Assembly: GCF_900197575.1 (NCBI RefSeq) | Contig: NZ_FZLN01000003.1 | Span: 62,001-126,000, forward strand | Source: Acinetobacter apis | Lineage (GTDB): Bacteria > Pseudomonadota > Gammaproteobacteria > Pseudomonadales > Moraxellaceae | Length of the DNA stretch: 64,000 nt | Direction: 5' to 3' | Shown: in pieces, positions 45,975-59,120 of the stretch | Position numbering within the stretch: position 1 is the stretch's first letter | Layout: every line of letters starts with the position of its first letter | Notes under the pieces: generated by a model | Seen by the model: only the letters and a program-made list of their open reading frames with translations | Database searches by the model: none | Told to the model about the DNA's origin: nothing | Translations under genes and position numbers: made by a program

Positions 45975-46618
45975 TGTCAAAAATTAATTTATTGCCATGG
46001 CGTGAAGAGCTTCGTGAAACACGAAAAAAATCATTTGTGCTGATTTCATCAGCAGTTGCCGTTGTTGGTATCGTACTCACGGCTGGGGTGTGGTCTTACT
46101 TTGATCATGCATTGACTGACCAGCTTAAAGCTAACCAATTGATTATTGATAACAACACTCAAGTTGATGCAAAACTGAAAGCTTTAGACGGTTTACAAGA
46201 ACAAAAGAAAGCGATTGTTGCACGTATGGGGCTAATTCAAGATTTACAGGGTCAGCGTCCTGTGACTGTACGAATTGTGGATGAGCTGGTTCATGTCATA
46301 CCAAAACATGTTTTCCTACAAAAATTATCTCGCGATGGTGATATGTTTGTCTTAGATGGCAAAGCTGAAAATCCAGATGCAGTGGCTGAAATGATGCGAT
46401 CAATGGAAAACTCATTATGGTTTCGTAATGTATTTATGAGCTCGTTCATCACATCTACAGAGAAAGATAACCAACAAACCGCACAAAAGATGTCAATACT
46501 TCCAAGAGAAGAAGAAAAGTATGGCACTTTTATGGTGACTGCGAATTTAGATAAAATTGCACAAAAAAATGTTGATGAGTCAGTTGAAGCATCAGTGCAA
46601 GGGGGGAGTGCGCAATGA
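45974..46618 (+). CDS. pilN: PilN, type IV pilus alignment protein
   Basis: A 214-residue bitopic protein. The short cytoplasmic MSKINLLPWREELRE motif, which docks into PilM, is followed by one membrane helix (about 22-42), a coiled coil and a ferredoxin-like periplasmic domain. It is coupled to pilM (TAATG) and pilO (ATGA). Confidence 0.95.
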   Translation: MSKINLLPWREELRETRKKSFVLISSAVAVVGIVLTAGVWSYFDHALTDQLKANQLIIDNNTQVDAKLKALDGLQEQKKAIVARMGLIQDLQGQRPVTVRIVDELVHVIPKHVFLQKLSRDGDMFVLDGKAENPDAVAEMMRSMENSLWFRNVFMSSFITSTEKDNQQTAQKMSILPREEEKYGTFMVTANLDKIAQKNVDESVEASVQGGSAQ

Positions 46619-47340
46619 GTAAAAAAAATCCTTCGATAGATGCAGATGGTGCAAAAAAAGGGTTGTCTGTACAACAGTTTTTAGATCAATTTAATGCATT
46701 AGACCCAAATAATTATGGCAGCTGGCCCAAGTCAGTCAAGATCACCTGTTGGGTTTTTATTGTCGCGTTCATTGGTGCTTTGGGTTATTTCACTTTTATT
46801 AGTAGTGTAATTGAAGAAGGCTCACTAGAAGCTGCGAAAGAAACAGTGCTTTTAAATGAATATCGTGATAAAGAATCCAAGTTACGTAATTTAGAGCGCT
46901 ATCAAACACAGCTTGATTCGATGCGACTGAGTTTTAATAAACAACTACAGCAACTACCTAAAGAATCTGAAATTCCGGGCTTAGTTGAAGATATCAATAG
47001 AACTGGCGTAAAAGCAGGACTGAAACTGAAAAATATTCGTTTAGAAAAAGAGATTGAACAAGATTTTTTTGTTGAACAACCTATTTTTATTGAGGCAACG
47101 GGTGACTATCATGCTTTTGCTCAATTTACCAGTGACTTAGCTGTGCTGCCTCGTATTGTGACACTGCATGACTTTACCGTGACTGCATCACCAAGTAGCA
47201 ATCAAAAAACAGATGTACCTGAACTGACTTACATGATTAAAGCTAAGACTTATCGTTATTTAGGTGATAGTCATGATAAAGACGGGGAAGATAAAGAAGT
47301 TAATGCTACAGGTAGTTCACCTGTGAAGAAGGGGCCATAG
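46615..47340 (+). CDS. pilO: PilO, type IV pilus alignment protein
   Basis: A 241-residue bitopic protein with one helix at about 44-64, a coiled coil (about 68-110) and a periplasmic domain. It forms heterodimers with PilN and contacts PilP. A charged tail ending VKKGP is unusual but plausible. It overlaps pilN by four bases. Confidence 0.94.
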   Translation: MSKKNPSIDADGAKKGLSVQQFLDQFNALDPNNYGSWPKSVKITCWVFIVAFIGALGYFTFISSVIEEGSLEAAKETVLLNEYRDKESKLRNLERYQTQLDSMRLSFNKQLQQLPKESEIPGLVEDINRTGVKAGLKLKNIRLEKEIEQDFFVEQPIFIEATGDYHAFAQFTSDLAVLPRIVTLHDFTVTASPSSNQKTDVPELTYMIKAKTYRYLGDSHDKDGEDKEVNATGSSPVKKGP

Positions 47341-47342
47341 AA

Positions 47343-47867
47343 ATGTTACAGCGTTTGATTTATGTTGCTTGTCTTGTTAGTTTAGTAACGGGGTGTAGTT
47401 CTCGTATAGAAGATGTTGAGAATCAAATTGCAGAAATTAAAAAGCAGCCACCGCTAAAAGCAGATGAACCACCAAAATTTGATACCGTACCAAGTTTTCA
47501 ATATGCTGCACAAAACTTGAGAAGCCCATTTTTACCAAGCTCACTTTATAGAGAGCTGAGTTTAAATGCAGGCAAACGAGTGTATCCAAATTTATCTCGT
47601 CAAGCAGAACCATTAGAGTCATTTCCACTTGAATCATTGTTGATGCGTGGAACAATGAAAAATGCAAAGGGTCAATTGATTGCTTTAATCCAAGCGCCAA
47701 CCAAGCAAGTGTATCGTGTAGAAGTTGGGAGTCATTTGGGTTTAAACCAAGGTCGAATTGTTGGCTTAAATTCAGAAGGTCTCCAAATCTTAGAAATCGT
47801 TTCGGATGGCCAAGATGGATATGTAGAAAGACCACGATCACTTATCTTAATTGGACAAATTTCCTAA
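47343..47867 (+). CDS. pilP: PilP, type IV pilus lipoprotein
   Basis: A 174-residue lipoprotein with the lipobox VTGC at Cys18. A flexible linker leads to a small beta domain (about 95-170, ...LLMRGTMKNAKGQLIALIQAP...). It links the PilNO platform to the PilQ secretin. It begins two bases after the pilO stop. Confidence 0.94.
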   Translation: MLQRLIYVACLVSLVTGCSSRIEDVENQIAEIKKQPPLKADEPPKFDTVPSFQYAAQNLRSPFLPSSLYRELSLNAGKRVYPNLSRQAEPLESFPLESLLMRGTMKNAKGQLIALIQAPTKQVYRVEVGSHLGLNQGRIVGLNSEGLQILEIVSDGQDGYVERPRSLILIGQIS

Positions 47868-47926
47868 GCCCATATTGGCTAAAGATAGTGTGACATTTAT
47901 TAAATATTTTGGGGAATAAACTGATT

Positions 47927-50080
47927 ATGTATCTAGGAACTTACCGAAGTTTACTTGGTGGTATTGTAATTACAGCATCAATATCAACAGTACAAGCAAG
48001 TGGTCTAACCATCACAAGTATTACACCAATTCAGACACTTGATACAACAGAGTTGCGTGTGGCTTTTAATAATTTGCCATCTCAGCCAACGGCTTATCAA
48101 CTGGAAAAACCAGCCAGATTGATTTTGGATTTTCCAAAAACACAAAGTGTTTCAGGGTTAAAAGATATTGCCATTGCGAATAGCAAATTGGTTAAACAAT
48201 TTAATGTGGTGGCAGATACAGATAAAACCAGATTAACTATTGATTTGAAATCAGAAGCAAAGTTTTCTGCGAAATCAGATGGCAATAATTATGTATTAAA
48301 GATTTCACCTGCTGTGACACCTGCATCTGTTGGTAAATTACCAATACAAGCAGTTGCTGCTGTTGAAAAGCCACAAGCATTACAAGTAGCTAAGCCGACA
48401 CAAGGCGTATCAAAAATTGATTTTCAGCGTAGCAGCAAAGGTGATGGTCAGGTTCTGATTGGACTTTTAGATTCAAACACCCCTGTGGATGTGCAACAAA
48501 AAAATGGCAAAATTATTGTACGTTTAGTGGGTGCAAAAATACCACTTGATTTGGTACGCCGTTTAAATGTCAATGATTTCGCGACATTAGTATCAGGGAT
48601 TAATAGCTTTAATGATGGCAGCAATGGTGTCATTGAAATTCAAAATAACGGTAGCTTTGATTATATGGCTTACCAGACTGAAAATAAGCTCATCATTAAT
48701 GTATCGCCTAAAATCAGTCAGCAATCTACCAGTATTAATGAATCGAAATATACAGGTAAAAAGGTCTCTTTAGATTTTCAAGATATTGAAGTGCGTCGTG
48801 TTTTGCAGCTTTTGGCTGATTTTTCAGGTGTTAATATCATTGCAGCTGACAGTGTACAAGGGAACATCACATTACGTTTAAAAGATGTGCCTTATGATCA
48901 AGCGCTTGATGTCATTTTAAATGCAAAGAATTTAGCAAAAAAACAAACTGGCAATGTGGTTTGGATCAGTCCTATTACTGAAATGATTAAGTATGACGAA
49001 GACCAAGCGAAACGTTATATGCAATCAGCTACATTAGTCCCGCTGGTGACCGAATATATTCAATTGAATTATGCAAAAGCCTCAGAAATTTTTAAGTTAC
49101 TTAAAAATTCAGAGAAAAATAATGCATCTCAAACCGACAAAAATGAATTGAAAACACAGGAACAAGTTGAAAAGAATTCGGCAGCCAAAGAAAGTGAAAA
49201 TCAATTCTTAATTAGTTCCCGTGGCAGTGTTGTAGCAGATGAACGTACAAATACCATTATTATTAATGAAACACCGCAAAAAATTGAACAAATTCAAAAA
49301 CTCATTAAAAAGCTTGATAGCGCGGTAAAACAAGTCATGGTTGAAGCTCGTATTGTTCGTGCATCAACTGACTTTTCACGCTCAATGGGGATTAAGTGGG
49401 GTTATTCAGGCCGTAGTAGTGAAAATGGTGGCGGTACATTATATGGCAGTACGATTAATAATGTAGTCGGTCTTCGAAATAATGGTACAACAACAGATAA
49501 TAATTTGAACGTTGACTTAGGTTCAACTTTGGCTGGCTCATCAAGTATTGCATTTGGTTTATTAAATACAGCGAATTCGATCTTGAATTTAGAGCTCTCT
49601 GCTTTACAGTCAGATGGTTTAGGTGAAGTATTATCAACACCAAAAGTCATGACTGGTGATAAGCAAGAAGCAGTCATTCGTTCAGGTGCTAAAGTACCTT
49701 ATACGACGTCAAGTGCGAATAATGGTACAACCACCACTTTCCAAGATGCTGTATTAGAGCTTAAAGTGACACCGAGTATTACACCTGATGGCAGTATACA
49801 AATGAAGTTAAATATCACAAAAGATACTCTTGGGATATTAACTGAAGCAGGTTATGCAATTGATACCAATATGTTACAAACCAATGTATTGGTTGGTGAT
49901 GGTGAAACGGTTGTACTGGGCGGTCTCTATGAGAACACAACTTCGAATGGAACCAATAAAGTCCCTGTATTAGGTGATATTCCAGTGGTGGGTAATTTAT
50001 TTAAAAATAAAACCCGAACTGAAGCAAAAAGAGAGCTGCTGATTTTTATTACACCACGAATTGTTAATGACACCTTTTAA
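47927..50080 (+). CDS. pilQ: PilQ, type IV pilus secretin
   Basis: About 717 residues. A signal peptide (about 1-25, ending STVQA) is followed by two AMIN domains, N0/N1 domains (VSLDFQDIEVRRVLQLLADFSGVNI) and the C-terminal secretin pore (ends KRELLIFITPRIV). It forms the outer-membrane channel for the pilus. The ATG at 47927 is preferred to an in-frame TTG at 47909; GGGGA lies upstream. Confidence 0.95.
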   Translation: MYLGTYRSLLGGIVITASISTVQASGLTITSITPIQTLDTTELRVAFNNLPSQPTAYQLEKPARLILDFPKTQSVSGLKDIAIANSKLVKQFNVVADTDKTRLTIDLKSEAKFSAKSDGNNYVLKISPAVTPASVGKLPIQAVAAVEKPQALQVAKPTQGVSKIDFQRSSKGDGQVLIGLLDSNTPVDVQQKNGKIIVRLVGAKIPLDLVRRLNVNDFATLVSGINSFNDGSNGVIEIQNNGSFDYMAYQTENKLIINVSPKISQQSTSINESKYTGKKVSLDFQDIEVRRVLQLLADFSGVNIIAADSVQGNITLRLKDVPYDQALDVILNAKNLAKKQTGNVVWISPITEMIKYDEDQAKRYMQSATLVPLVTEYIQLNYAKASEIFKLLKNSEKNNASQTDKNELKTQEQVEKNSAAKESENQFLISSRGSVVADERTNTIIINETPQKIEQIQKLIKKLDSAVKQVMVEARIVRASTDFSRSMGIKWGYSGRSSENGGGTLYGSTINNVVGLRNNGTTTDNNLNVDLGSTLAGSSSIAFGLLNTANSILNLELSALQSDGLGEVLSTPKVMTGDKQEAVIRSGAKVPYTTSSANNGTTTTFQDAVLELKVTPSITPDGSIQMKLNITKDTLGILTEAGYAIDTNMLQTNVLVGDGETVVLGGLYENTTSNGTNKVPVLGDIPVVGNLFKNKTRTEAKRELLIFITPRIVNDTF

Positions 50081-50128
50081 AGAAATCATTAATATAAGCT
50101 TAATCGATGTAATAAAATAGGTGGCCTC

Positions 50129-50656
50129 GTGCCAAAACAAGCTATAGACTCCCTACCAAACATTTACTTGGTAGGGCCTATGGGGGCTGGTAAAACCACA
50201 GTCGGTCGTCATCTTGCAGAGATTCTTGGTCGTGAATTTATAGACAGCGATCATGAAATCGAAAAAAAAACTGGCGCGTCAATTCCATGGATTTTTGAAA
50301 AAGAAGGTGAAATTGGATTTAGACAGCGCGAGCAAGCTGTTATTGATGAATTAACGCAGCAATCCAACCTCGTGCTTGCCACAGGTGGTGGTGTTGTGAC
50401 TCAAAATAAAAATAGACTTCATTTAAAAAGTCGCGGTATTGTGGTTTACTTATTTGCACCTGTCGAAGTTCAGTTACAGCGAACACATCGTGATAAAAAT
50501 CGACCTTTATTACAGGTTGAAAATCCTGAACAACGTTTACATGATTTACTGAGTATTCGTGATCCCTTATATCGAGAAATTGCACACCATATTATTAATA
50601 CACATTCAGGTGCTGCTCGTGACCTTGCTTATCAAATATTAGAAGATATTTTCTAG
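50129..50656 (+). CDS. aroK: Shikimate kinase
   Basis: A 175-residue kinase of the chorismate pathway. Walker A is GPMGAGKT (16-23), the shikimate-binding aspartate is in FIDSDHEIE, and the substrate loop is ATGGGVV. The LID region is HRDKNRPLL. It starts with GTG, with AGGTGG five bases upstream, 48 bases after pilQ. Confidence 0.95.
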   Translation: MPKQAIDSLPNIYLVGPMGAGKTTVGRHLAEILGREFIDSDHEIEKKTGASIPWIFEKEGEIGFRQREQAVIDELTQQSNLVLATGGGVVTQNKNRLHLKSRGIVVYLFAPVEVQLQRTHRDKNRPLLQVENPEQRLHDLLSIRDPLYREIAHHIINTHSGAARDLAYQILEDIF

Positions 50657-50691
50657 CTTTTAGCATATTTAATGGATAAATGGTTTCAACT

Positions 50692-51777
50692 ATGCAAACT
50701 TTACATGTAGAACTCGGTGATCGACGTTACCCAATTTTTATTGGTAGTCATTTAAATATAAATGAACTGTTGTTGCCTTATATAACAGGTCATCAAGTGA
50801 TGATTGTCACCAATGACACAGTAGAAAAATTATATGCCAATACCTATCAACAGGCTTTACAAGCACTTGGTAAAACAGTCAAGTTATGTGTGCTGCGTGA
50901 TGGTGAAAAATATAAAAATTTAGAAAATTTAAATTTAATTTTTGATGCATTATTACAAGCAGGCTTTAATCGAGATTGCACGGTACTGGCTTTAGGCGGT
51001 GGTGTCATTGGCGATATGGCAGGTTTTGCTGCTGCAAGTTTTCAACGCGGGGTTAACTTTATCCAAGTACCAACCACATTGTTATCTCAAGTCGATTCAA
51101 GTGTCGGTGGAAAAACTGGAATAAATCACCCGCTTGGCAAAAACATGATTGGTGCATTTAAACAGCCGTCTGTGGTATTTGCAGATATGGCACAGCTAAA
51201 ATCTTTACCACCACGTGAGCTCTCAGCAGGTTTAGCTGAAATTATTAAATATGCACTCCTTGGAGATATCGAGTTTCTTGCTTGGTTAGAAATGCATATG
51301 GATGGTTTAATACAAGGTGATGAAGCATTATTGGCCGAAGCAGTATATCGCTCATGTGCACATAAAGCCCGTATTGTGGCTAATGATGAAAAAGAACATG
51401 GTGAACGCGCGTTGTTAAATTTAGGTCATACATTTGGCCACGCCATTGAATCCTATTTAGGGTATGGTGTTTGGCTGCATGGTGAAGCAATTGCCACAGG
51501 TATGGTTATGGCTGCTGATTTATCATGCCAAATGGGCTGGATTTCAGAGGCAGATCTCATCCGTACCAAAGTGATTTTTCAGCGTGCACAATTACCTATT
51601 GCCTGTCCACCAATTCCATTAGAACAATTTTTGGAATATATGGTACATGATAAAAAAGTGTTAAACGGTCAGTTACGTTTGATTTTAATGAAAGGTGTAG
51701 GACAAGCTGTTATTACCAAAGAATTTAATCTTGAGGCAATGAAACAAGCAATTGTGAATAATCAATTAAAGGAATAA
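50692..51777 (+). CDS. aroB: 3-Dehydroquinate synthase
   Basis: A 361-residue NAD- and Zn-dependent enzyme, second in the shikimate pathway. The NAD loop region is [14 protein letters not shown]. The metal ligands are in [13 protein letters not shown] (Glu), [11 protein letters not shown] (His) and [10 protein letters not shown] (His). The family start MQTLHVEL favours ATG 50692; an ATG at 50680 would add four residues. It lies downstream of aroK as in most Gammaproteobacteria. Confidence 0.95.
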   Translation: MQTLHVELGDRRYPIFIGSHLNINELLLPYITGHQVMIVTNDTVEKLYANTYQQALQALGKTVKLCVLRDGEKYKNLENLNLIFDALLQAGFNRDCTVLALGGGVIGDMAGFAAASFQRGVNFIQVPTTLLSQVDSSVGGKTGINHPLGKNMIGAFKQPSVVFADMAQLKSLPPRELSAGLAEIIKYALLGDIEFLAWLEMHMDGLIQGDEALLAEAVYRSCAHKARIVANDEKEHGERALLNLGHTFGHAIESYLGYGVWLHGEAIATGMVMAADLSCQMGWISEADLIRTKVIFQRAQLPIACPPIPLEQFLEYMVHDKKVLNGQLRLILMKGVGQAVITKEFNLEAMKQAIVNNQLKE

Positions 51778-51781
51778 GAAT

Positions 51782-52579
51782 ATGCAGCAGCAATCTCAAC
51801 CAAATAAAGTTAAATATCGTCTATTGTTTGTGACAGGGATTTTATGTTTGATTGCTGCTTGCATTTTTAACTTGATGACCAAGGCGATTGAAAAAAAAGA
51901 AGCGACAGCTGAAGAGGACATTCATCCTCAATTTCAATCAGAGCAAGTTGCTGCAGTACCAAGTTTAGGGGTGTTAACTGAACAAGTTCGCCCGTTACAA
52001 CAAACTACTCGTGTGGTGACTACAGGTGTTCATGCTCCTGAGTTTCGCGGTACAAAATATGTCGAATCTGTTAAAAAGAATTACAGTATTGAATTATTAC
52101 AGGTCAGCAAAGAAAACATTTTAAAAGATTTTTTAGCACAACGAAATGACCGACAGCAATTTGTTTATTTACGCTTATCTTCAGTGAATCAGCCAGAACG
52201 TTATGTGTTGCTTTATGGTGTATACCGTACTGCACGTGACGCACAAGCAATGTTGGCACGGCTTCAGTTAAATTTGCCAGCGTCAATAAAACCTAAAGTG
52301 ATGGCATTTGAGCAATATGCTAAAGAAGTGAATGATTTAGGAACAGATGAGTTTTCATCTGGCCAACCTGTGTATGATGTGAAGCTTAGTAATGCACCTG
52401 TACCGCGTGCAGCATTACCAAACCCAGTGCAAAACTCAACTGATGTATTTAATCAAGAAGAACCAAAACAACCGGTAACTACACAAATTGTTGTGACACA
52501 AAAAGACCAAAAAGGTCAGGTTGTTCATGTTGAGCAATCTAAAAGCCATGCAGACAACACCACCACAGCAACACCTTAA
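51782..52579 (+). CDS. SPOR-domain-like membrane protein (DamX position)
   Basis: A 265-residue protein with a short cytoplasmic N-terminus, one membrane helix (about 13-31), a linker and a periplasmic domain (about 98-185). The region YSIELLQVSKENILKDFLAQ...QFVYLRLS...YVLLYGVYRTARDAQAML follows the SPOR pattern, which binds denuded septal glycan. A polar, Gln/Thr-rich tail follows. Its place after aroB matches damX of other bacteria, suggesting a division role. The sequence resemblance is moderate. Confidence 0.75.
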   Translation: MQQQSQPNKVKYRLLFVTGILCLIAACIFNLMTKAIEKKEATAEEDIHPQFQSEQVAAVPSLGVLTEQVRPLQQTTRVVTTGVHAPEFRGTKYVESVKKNYSIELLQVSKENILKDFLAQRNDRQQFVYLRLSSVNQPERYVLLYGVYRTARDAQAMLARLQLNLPASIKPKVMAFEQYAKEVNDLGTDEFSSGQPVYDVKLSNAPVPRAALPNPVQNSTDVFNQEEPKQPVTTQIVVTQKDQKGQVVHVEQSKSHADNTTTATP

Positions 52580-52760
52580 ATTGAAAGCTTTAAATGCCTT
52601 ATACTAAAGTAGTATTTGTGTGTATTTTATGCACCATCATAAAACAATAAACGTTAAATTTGATGTTATTGCACCATTTTGAATCTTTATAAGAATAAAT
52701 ATAGATTATAAAGTTACCTAAGGTACTGTTAATTAATCATTAAATATTAAAATTACTGCT

Positions 52761-52776
52761 TGGCATTTATATTGCA
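52761..52776 (+). promoter_or_regulatory. Sigma-54 promoter of gltBD
   Basis: TGGCATTTATATTGCA matches the -24/-12 consensus at 15 of 16 positions with correct GG-GC spacing. The predicted start near 52788 gives an untranslated leader of about 248 bases before gltB. Confidence 0.65.
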
Positions 52777-53035
52777 TGCAATTGGTGCATACATTTGTTT
52801 TTATGCGACTCACTTGCGTATACTTTGTGCAAGTGAATGAAGTGAACGTGCCAAACGGTTCGACTGCAAAATGCTGTTATTGTCATTTGCAGTATTGCTT
52901 TAAGATTGCTTAAGCAAGCCAATTGCACTGTGTTGAAAGACAAGCCAAGTCATTACTTTATTCTGCATTGGTTTGTCTCCAATAAACCTCCAAATGTGTT
53001 GCTCTTATGAGCATAGATAGATAGAAGGGTACGCT
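52777..53035 (+). promoter_or_regulatory. Long structured 5' leader of gltB
   Basis: The gene-free stretch from 52580 to 53035 ends in a leader with at least two inverted repeats. CACTTGC (52811-52817) pairs with GCAAGTG (52829-52835), and GACAAGCCAA (52939-52948) pairs with TTGGTTTGTC (52968-52977) with one G-U pair. I recognise no known riboswitch family. GAAGGG at 53023-53028 is the gltB ribosome-binding site. Confidence 0.45.
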
Positions 53036-56000
53036 ATGCACATGCCATCGCTAAAAACTGTAGCCCCCGCTCAAGGTTTATATCAACCTGATGAGTTTAA
53101 GGATAATTGTGGTTTTGGTTTAATTGCCCATATGAAAGGCAATGAAAGTCATGATCTTGTTAAAACAGCCATACATAGTCTCAGTTGTATGACCCATCGT
53201 GGTGGTATTGCCGCAGATGGTAAAACAGGAGATGGTTGTGGTTTGCTTTTAGCCATGCCAAAACGCTTTTTCCGTAATGAAGCAAAAAAAATCAGTGACA
53301 TTACACTGAGTGAAATTTTTGCCGTTGGGTCAGTGTTTTTAAGTTTAAATACAGAAACTGCAGCACATGCAAAGCGTATTTTAACCAAAGAAATTGAAGC
53401 AGATGGCCTCCGTGTCATTGGATGGCGTGTGGTACCTACAAATAATGATGTATTGGGCGAGATTGCAATGCAGTCTTTACCTCATTTCGAACAAATATTT
53501 GTGAATTGCCCAATGGGATTGACCGAGCCAGAATTTAATCGCAAATTATTTTTGGCGCGACGTCGTGCAGAGCAATTATTAAAAGATGACCCTGAATTTT
53601 ATGTCACTACATTATGCTCTACAGTCATTAGCTATAAAGGCTTAATGATGCCAGCGGCCATTGCTGACTTTTATACAGATTTGGCCAATGAAGATTTAGA
53701 ATCACATATTGTGGTATTCCATCAGCGTTTTTCAACCAATACATTACCGCGTTGGCCACTTGCACAGCCGTTTCGCTATTTAGCACATAATGGTGAAATC
53801 AATACCATTACGGCCAATCGCAATTGGGCCGCTGCACGTACGCCAAAATTTGAAAATCCGTTATTACCAGGTTTATCGAAACTTGATCCGATTATAAACC
53901 GCACAGGTTCAGACTCTTCAAGCCTAGACAATATGTTGGAAATTCTAATTGGTGGTGGTATGGATTTATTCCGTGCACTACGTATGCTTGTTCCACCTGC
54001 ATGGCAAAATGTTGAAAACTTAGATGCTGATTTACGTGCTTTTTATGAGTTTAACTCAAAGCATATGGAAGCATGGGATGGTCCTGCAGGTCTTGTGATT
54101 CAAGATGGTCGTCATGCCATTTGTATGTTAGACCGTAATGGATTGCGTCCTGCACGTTGGGTTATCACTAAAAATGACTATATCACCTTAGCATCTGAAA
54201 TTGGGGTATGGGGTTACCAACCTGAAGATGTGGTCGCCAAAGGCCGTGTTGGACCCGGGCAAATTTTAGTGGTAGATACCTTAACCGGTAAATTGCTCAG
54301 CACAGAAGAAATCAGTAATCATTTAAAAAGAATGCGTCCATATCGTGAATGGTTACGTGAAAATGCATTCCGTCTAAAAGTAAGCCCACAATTAGAAGAA
54401 CATTTGATTGATAAAGGCTTAACGGGTGATCAATTAAAAGCTGCACAAAAAATGTTTATGGTCACCTTTGAAGAGCGTGATCAGATCTTACGTCCAATTG
54501 CTGAAAATGCGCAAGAAGCTGTAGGCTCGATGGGAGATGATACGCCAATGGCCGTCTTGTCTAAACAAGTTCGCCATGTGTCTGACTATTTTAGACAACA
54601 ATTTGCCCAAGTGACCAATCCACCGATTGACCCATTACGTGAATCAATCGTCATGTCATTAGAAACATGTATGGGACGTGAGCAAAATGTCTTTGAGCAA
54701 GGACCTGAACATGCAGATCGTTTGATTATTGCTAGTCCCGTTTTATCGAATTCAAAAATGCATCAATTGCGTACACTTGGACGTAAAGGTTATGAAATTG
54801 CAGATATTGACTTAAACTATGTGGCTTCAGAAGGCTTACATGCTGCAATTCAACGCATTTGTGAAGAATCTGCTCAAGCGATTCGTGATGGCAAAACAGT
54901 TTTAATCATTTCAGATAAAAAAATTCGTGAAGGATATTTACCTGCTAATGCATTGATGGCAACGGGTGCAATTCATCATCATTTAATCCAACAAGGATTA
55001 CGTACAGATGCCAATATTGTGGTCGAAACTGCATTGGCACGTGATGCACATCAGTTTGCTGTGATTTTAGGTTTTGGCGCAACAGCCATTTACCCTTATC
55101 TTGCTTATGATGTAATTAATGATTTGGTTGCGAAAGGAGAGTTGCTTGGCGACCCTGTTCAAGCACAGACGAACTTCCGTAAAGGCATTGACAAAGGCTT
55201 ACTGAAAGTCTTGTCTAAAATGGGTATTTCAACTGTTGCATCTTACCGTGGTGGACAGCTTTTTGAGGCAGTTGGCTTATCGAGTGAAGTGGTTGACCTA
55301 TGCTTTAAAGGCGTTCCAAGCCGTATTCAAGGTGCAACATTTGCAGACTTAGAAAAAGACCAACAAAAACTTGCAGATTTGGCATGGAAACACCGTACAC
55401 CAATTGACCAAGGTGGTATGCTGAAGTTTGTGTTTGGTAAAGAATACCATGCATTTAATCCAGATGTGATTAACACACTTCATACTGCTGTGCGTTCAGG
55501 ACAGTATCAAGACTTTAAAGCTTATGCGGAACTTGTTAATCAACGTCCAATAGCAACCATTCGTGATTTATTTGCCCTTAATACATCAAACTCGATTGAT
55601 TTAGATCAAGTTGAACCGATTGATACCATTTTACCGCGCTTTGACTCTGCAGGGATGTCAATTGGTGCATTATCACCAGAAGCCCATGAAGCGATTGCCA
55701 TTGCCATGAATACCATGGGTGGCCGTTCAAATTCAGGTGAGGGTGGTGAAGATCCTGCGCGTTATGGGACGTTGAAAAACTCGAAAATTAAGCAAATTGC
55801 ATCTGGCCGTTTTGGTGTCACTCCAGAGTATTTAATTTCAGCAGAAGTATTGCAAATTAAAGTGGCGCAGGGTGCAAAACCTGGTGAAGGTGGTCAATTG
55901 CCAGGTGGTAAAGTCAATAGTCTAATTGCTAGATTGCGTTATGCTGTGCCTGGAGTCACTTTAATTTCTCCACCGCCACATCATGATATCTATTCTATTG

Positions 56001-57517
56001 AAGATCTATCGCAGCTTATTTTTGATTTAAAGCAAGTTAATCCAAAAGCCATGGTATCTGTAAAATTGGTCTCTGAGCCTGGTGTCGGAACCATTGCTGC
56101 TGGTGTCGCGAAAGCATATGCTGACTTTATTACCATTTCAGGTTATGACGGTGGTACAGCAGCATCGCCATTATCATCAATCCATCATGCTGGTTCACCG
56201 TGGGAACTTGGTTTGGCAGAAGCGCATCAAGCTTTAAGAATCAATGATTTACGCGGAAAAGTTCGTGTGCAAACCGATGGTGGATTGAAAACAGGCCTAG
56301 ATGTGGTAAAAGCGGCCATACTTGGTGCTGAAAGCTTTGGTTTTGGTTCAACGCCAATGATTGCACTTGGTTGTAAATATTTAAGAATTTGTCATCTAAA
56401 TAACTGTGCAACGGGTGTAGCCACACAGCAAGATCATTTACGTAAGGAACACTATATTGGTGAGCCTGAAATGCTAATTAACTTCTTTAAGTTTATTGCA
56501 GAAGAAACCCGTGAATGGTTGGCAGCTGTTGGTGTGAAATCACTCAAAGAGTTAATTGGTCGTGTCGATCTTTTAAGTGTGTTGCCAGGCGACACAGAGA
56601 AGCATCAGCATCTTGATCTATCTGCATTATTACAGTCACATCCTTCGGCAGAAGGTAAGGCACAATACTGTCAGCAAGAAGGCAATGCACCATTCGATAA
56701 AGGGCTTTTGGCCGAGCAAATGGTTGCGGATATTTTGCCTGCGATTCAAGCAAAAACACGCGGAGATTATCACTTTACCATTTGTAACTGTGATCGTTCC
56801 ATTGGCGCACGGTTATCTGGTGAAATTGCACGAGTGCATGGTAATTTAGGCATGCAGAATGATCCTGTAACAGTCTATTTAACAGGGACAGCAGGGCAAT
56901 CTTTAGGCGTGTGGAATGCAGGCGGTTTGCATTTACGTCTTGAAGGCGATGCCAATGACTATGTTGGTAAAGGCATGGCCGGGGGGCGTATTTCGATCTT
57001 CCCACCACAAGGTTCACCATTCCAAACACAAGTCACTGCAATCATTGGTAATACCTGTTTATATGGCGCAACAGGTGGACGTTTATATGCTGCAGGTACA
57101 GCAGGCGAGCGTTTTGCGGTCCGTAACTCAGGTGCTTTTGCTGTGATTGAAGGTGCAGGCGATCACTGTTGTGAATACATGACAGGTGGTGTGGTCACCA
57201 TTTTAGGTAAAGTGGGTTATAACTTTGGTGCAGGCATGACGGGTGGTTTTGCCTATGTGCTCGACTTAGACAATGAGTTCGTGGATAAATATAACCATGA
57301 ACTGATTGATTTAACTCGAATCTCAACAGAATCAATGGATGAGCATCAAACGCATTTATTGCAAATTCTTGATGAACATATTAAAGAAACTGGTAGTGCA
57401 TGGGCTTATAAAATACGTCATGAGTTTGATTTCTACAGCCGTAAATTTTGGTTGGTTAAACCGAAGGCTGCAAACTTATTGACCTTATTAAAAACCACAC
57501 AAGCTGACCCACAATAA
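53036..57517 (+). CDS. gltB: Glutamate synthase (GOGAT) large subunit
   Basis: A 1493-residue NADPH-GOGAT alpha subunit that transfers the glutamine amide to 2-oxoglutarate. The N-terminal Ntn glutaminase is made mature at Cys25 ([13 protein letters not shown]) after removal of 24 residues. The central and FMN-binding synthase domains follow; [13 protein letters not shown] and the [12 protein letters not shown] region are typical. The C-terminal GXGXG beta-helix starts near 1250. A cysteine cluster for the 3Fe-4S centre is [19 protein letters not shown]. It is paired with gltD. Confidence 0.97.
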   Translation: MHMPSLKTVAPAQGLYQPDEFKDNCGFGLIAHMKGNESHDLVKTAIHSLSCMTHRGGIAADGKTGDGCGLLLAMPKRFFRNEAKKISDITLSEIFAVGSVFLSLNTETAAHAKRILTKEIEADGLRVIGWRVVPTNNDVLGEIAMQSLPHFEQIFVNCPMGLTEPEFNRKLFLARRRAEQLLKDDPEFYVTTLCSTVISYKGLMMPAAIADFYTDLANEDLESHIVVFHQRFSTNTLPRWPLAQPFRYLAHNGEINTITANRNWAAARTPKFENPLLPGLSKLDPIINRTGSDSSSLDNMLEILIGGGMDLFRALRMLVPPAWQNVENLDADLRAFYEFNSKHMEAWDGPAGLVIQDGRHAICMLDRNGLRPARWVITKNDYITLASEIGVWGYQPEDVVAKGRVGPGQILVVDTLTGKLLSTEEISNHLKRMRPYREWLRENAFRLKVSPQLEEHLIDKGLTGDQLKAAQKMFMVTFEERDQILRPIAENAQEAVGSMGDDTPMAVLSKQVRHVSDYFRQQFAQVTNPPIDPLRESIVMSLETCMGREQNVFEQGPEHADRLIIASPVLSNSKMHQLRTLGRKGYEIADIDLNYVASEGLHAAIQRICEESAQAIRDGKTVLIISDKKIREGYLPANALMATGAIHHHLIQQGLRTDANIVVETALARDAHQFAVILGFGATAIYPYLAYDVINDLVAKGELLGDPVQAQTNFRKGIDKGLLKVLSKMGISTVASYRGGQLFEAVGLSSEVVDLCFKGVPSRIQGATFADLEKDQQKLADLAWKHRTPIDQGGMLKFVFGKEYHAFNPDVINTLHTAVRSGQYQDFKAYAELVNQRPIATIRDLFALNTSNSIDLDQVEPIDTILPRFDSAGMSIGALSPEAHEAIAIAMNTMGGRSNSGEGGEDPARYGTLKNSKIKQIASGRFGVTPEYLISAEVLQIKVAQGAKPGEGGQLPGGKVNSLIARLRYAVPGVTLISPPPHHDIYSIEDLSQLIFDLKQVNPKAMVSVKLVSEPGVGTIAAGVAKAYADFITISGYDGGTAASPLSSIHHAGSPWELGLAEAHQALRINDLRGKVRVQTDGGLKTGLDVVKAAILGAESFGFGSTPMIALGCKYLRICHLNNCATGVATQQDHLRKEHYIGEPEMLINFFKFIAEETREWLAAVGVKSLKELIGRVDLLSVLPGDTEKHQHLDLSALLQSHPSAEGKAQYCQQEGNAPFDKGLLAEQMVADILPAIQAKTRGDYHFTICNCDRSIGARLSGEIARVHGNLGMQNDPVTVYLTGTAGQSLGVWNAGGLHLRLEGDANDYVGKGMAGGRISIFPPQGSPFQTQVTAIIGNTCLYGATGGRLYAAGTAGERFAVRNSGAFAVIEGAGDHCCEYMTGGVVTILGKVGYNFGAGMTGGFAYVLDLDNEFVDKYNHELIDLTRISTESMDEHQTHLLQILDEHIKETGSAWAYKIRHEFDFYSRKFWLVKPKAANLLTLLKTTQADPQ

Positions 57518-57522
57518 CTTGA

Positions 57523-59010
<1,488 letters not shown>

Positions 59011-59018
59011 TTAGTGAC

Positions 59019-59048
59019 AGCACAGTTTCAAAAAATTGAGACTGTGCT
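59019..59048 (+). terminator. Hairpin after gltD, possible weak terminator
   Basis: AGCACAGTTTC (59019-59029) pairs with GAGACTGTGCT (59038-59048) with one G-T wobble. It is followed by A's rather than T's, so termination would be inefficient and lemA may be partly cotranscribed. Confidence 0.45.
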
Positions 59049-59120
59049 AAATAAAAAAACATAAAATATCTAAAAAGTAGTTAAAATAACAATAACGAGA
59101 ATAAAATGAATGAGGTTATG

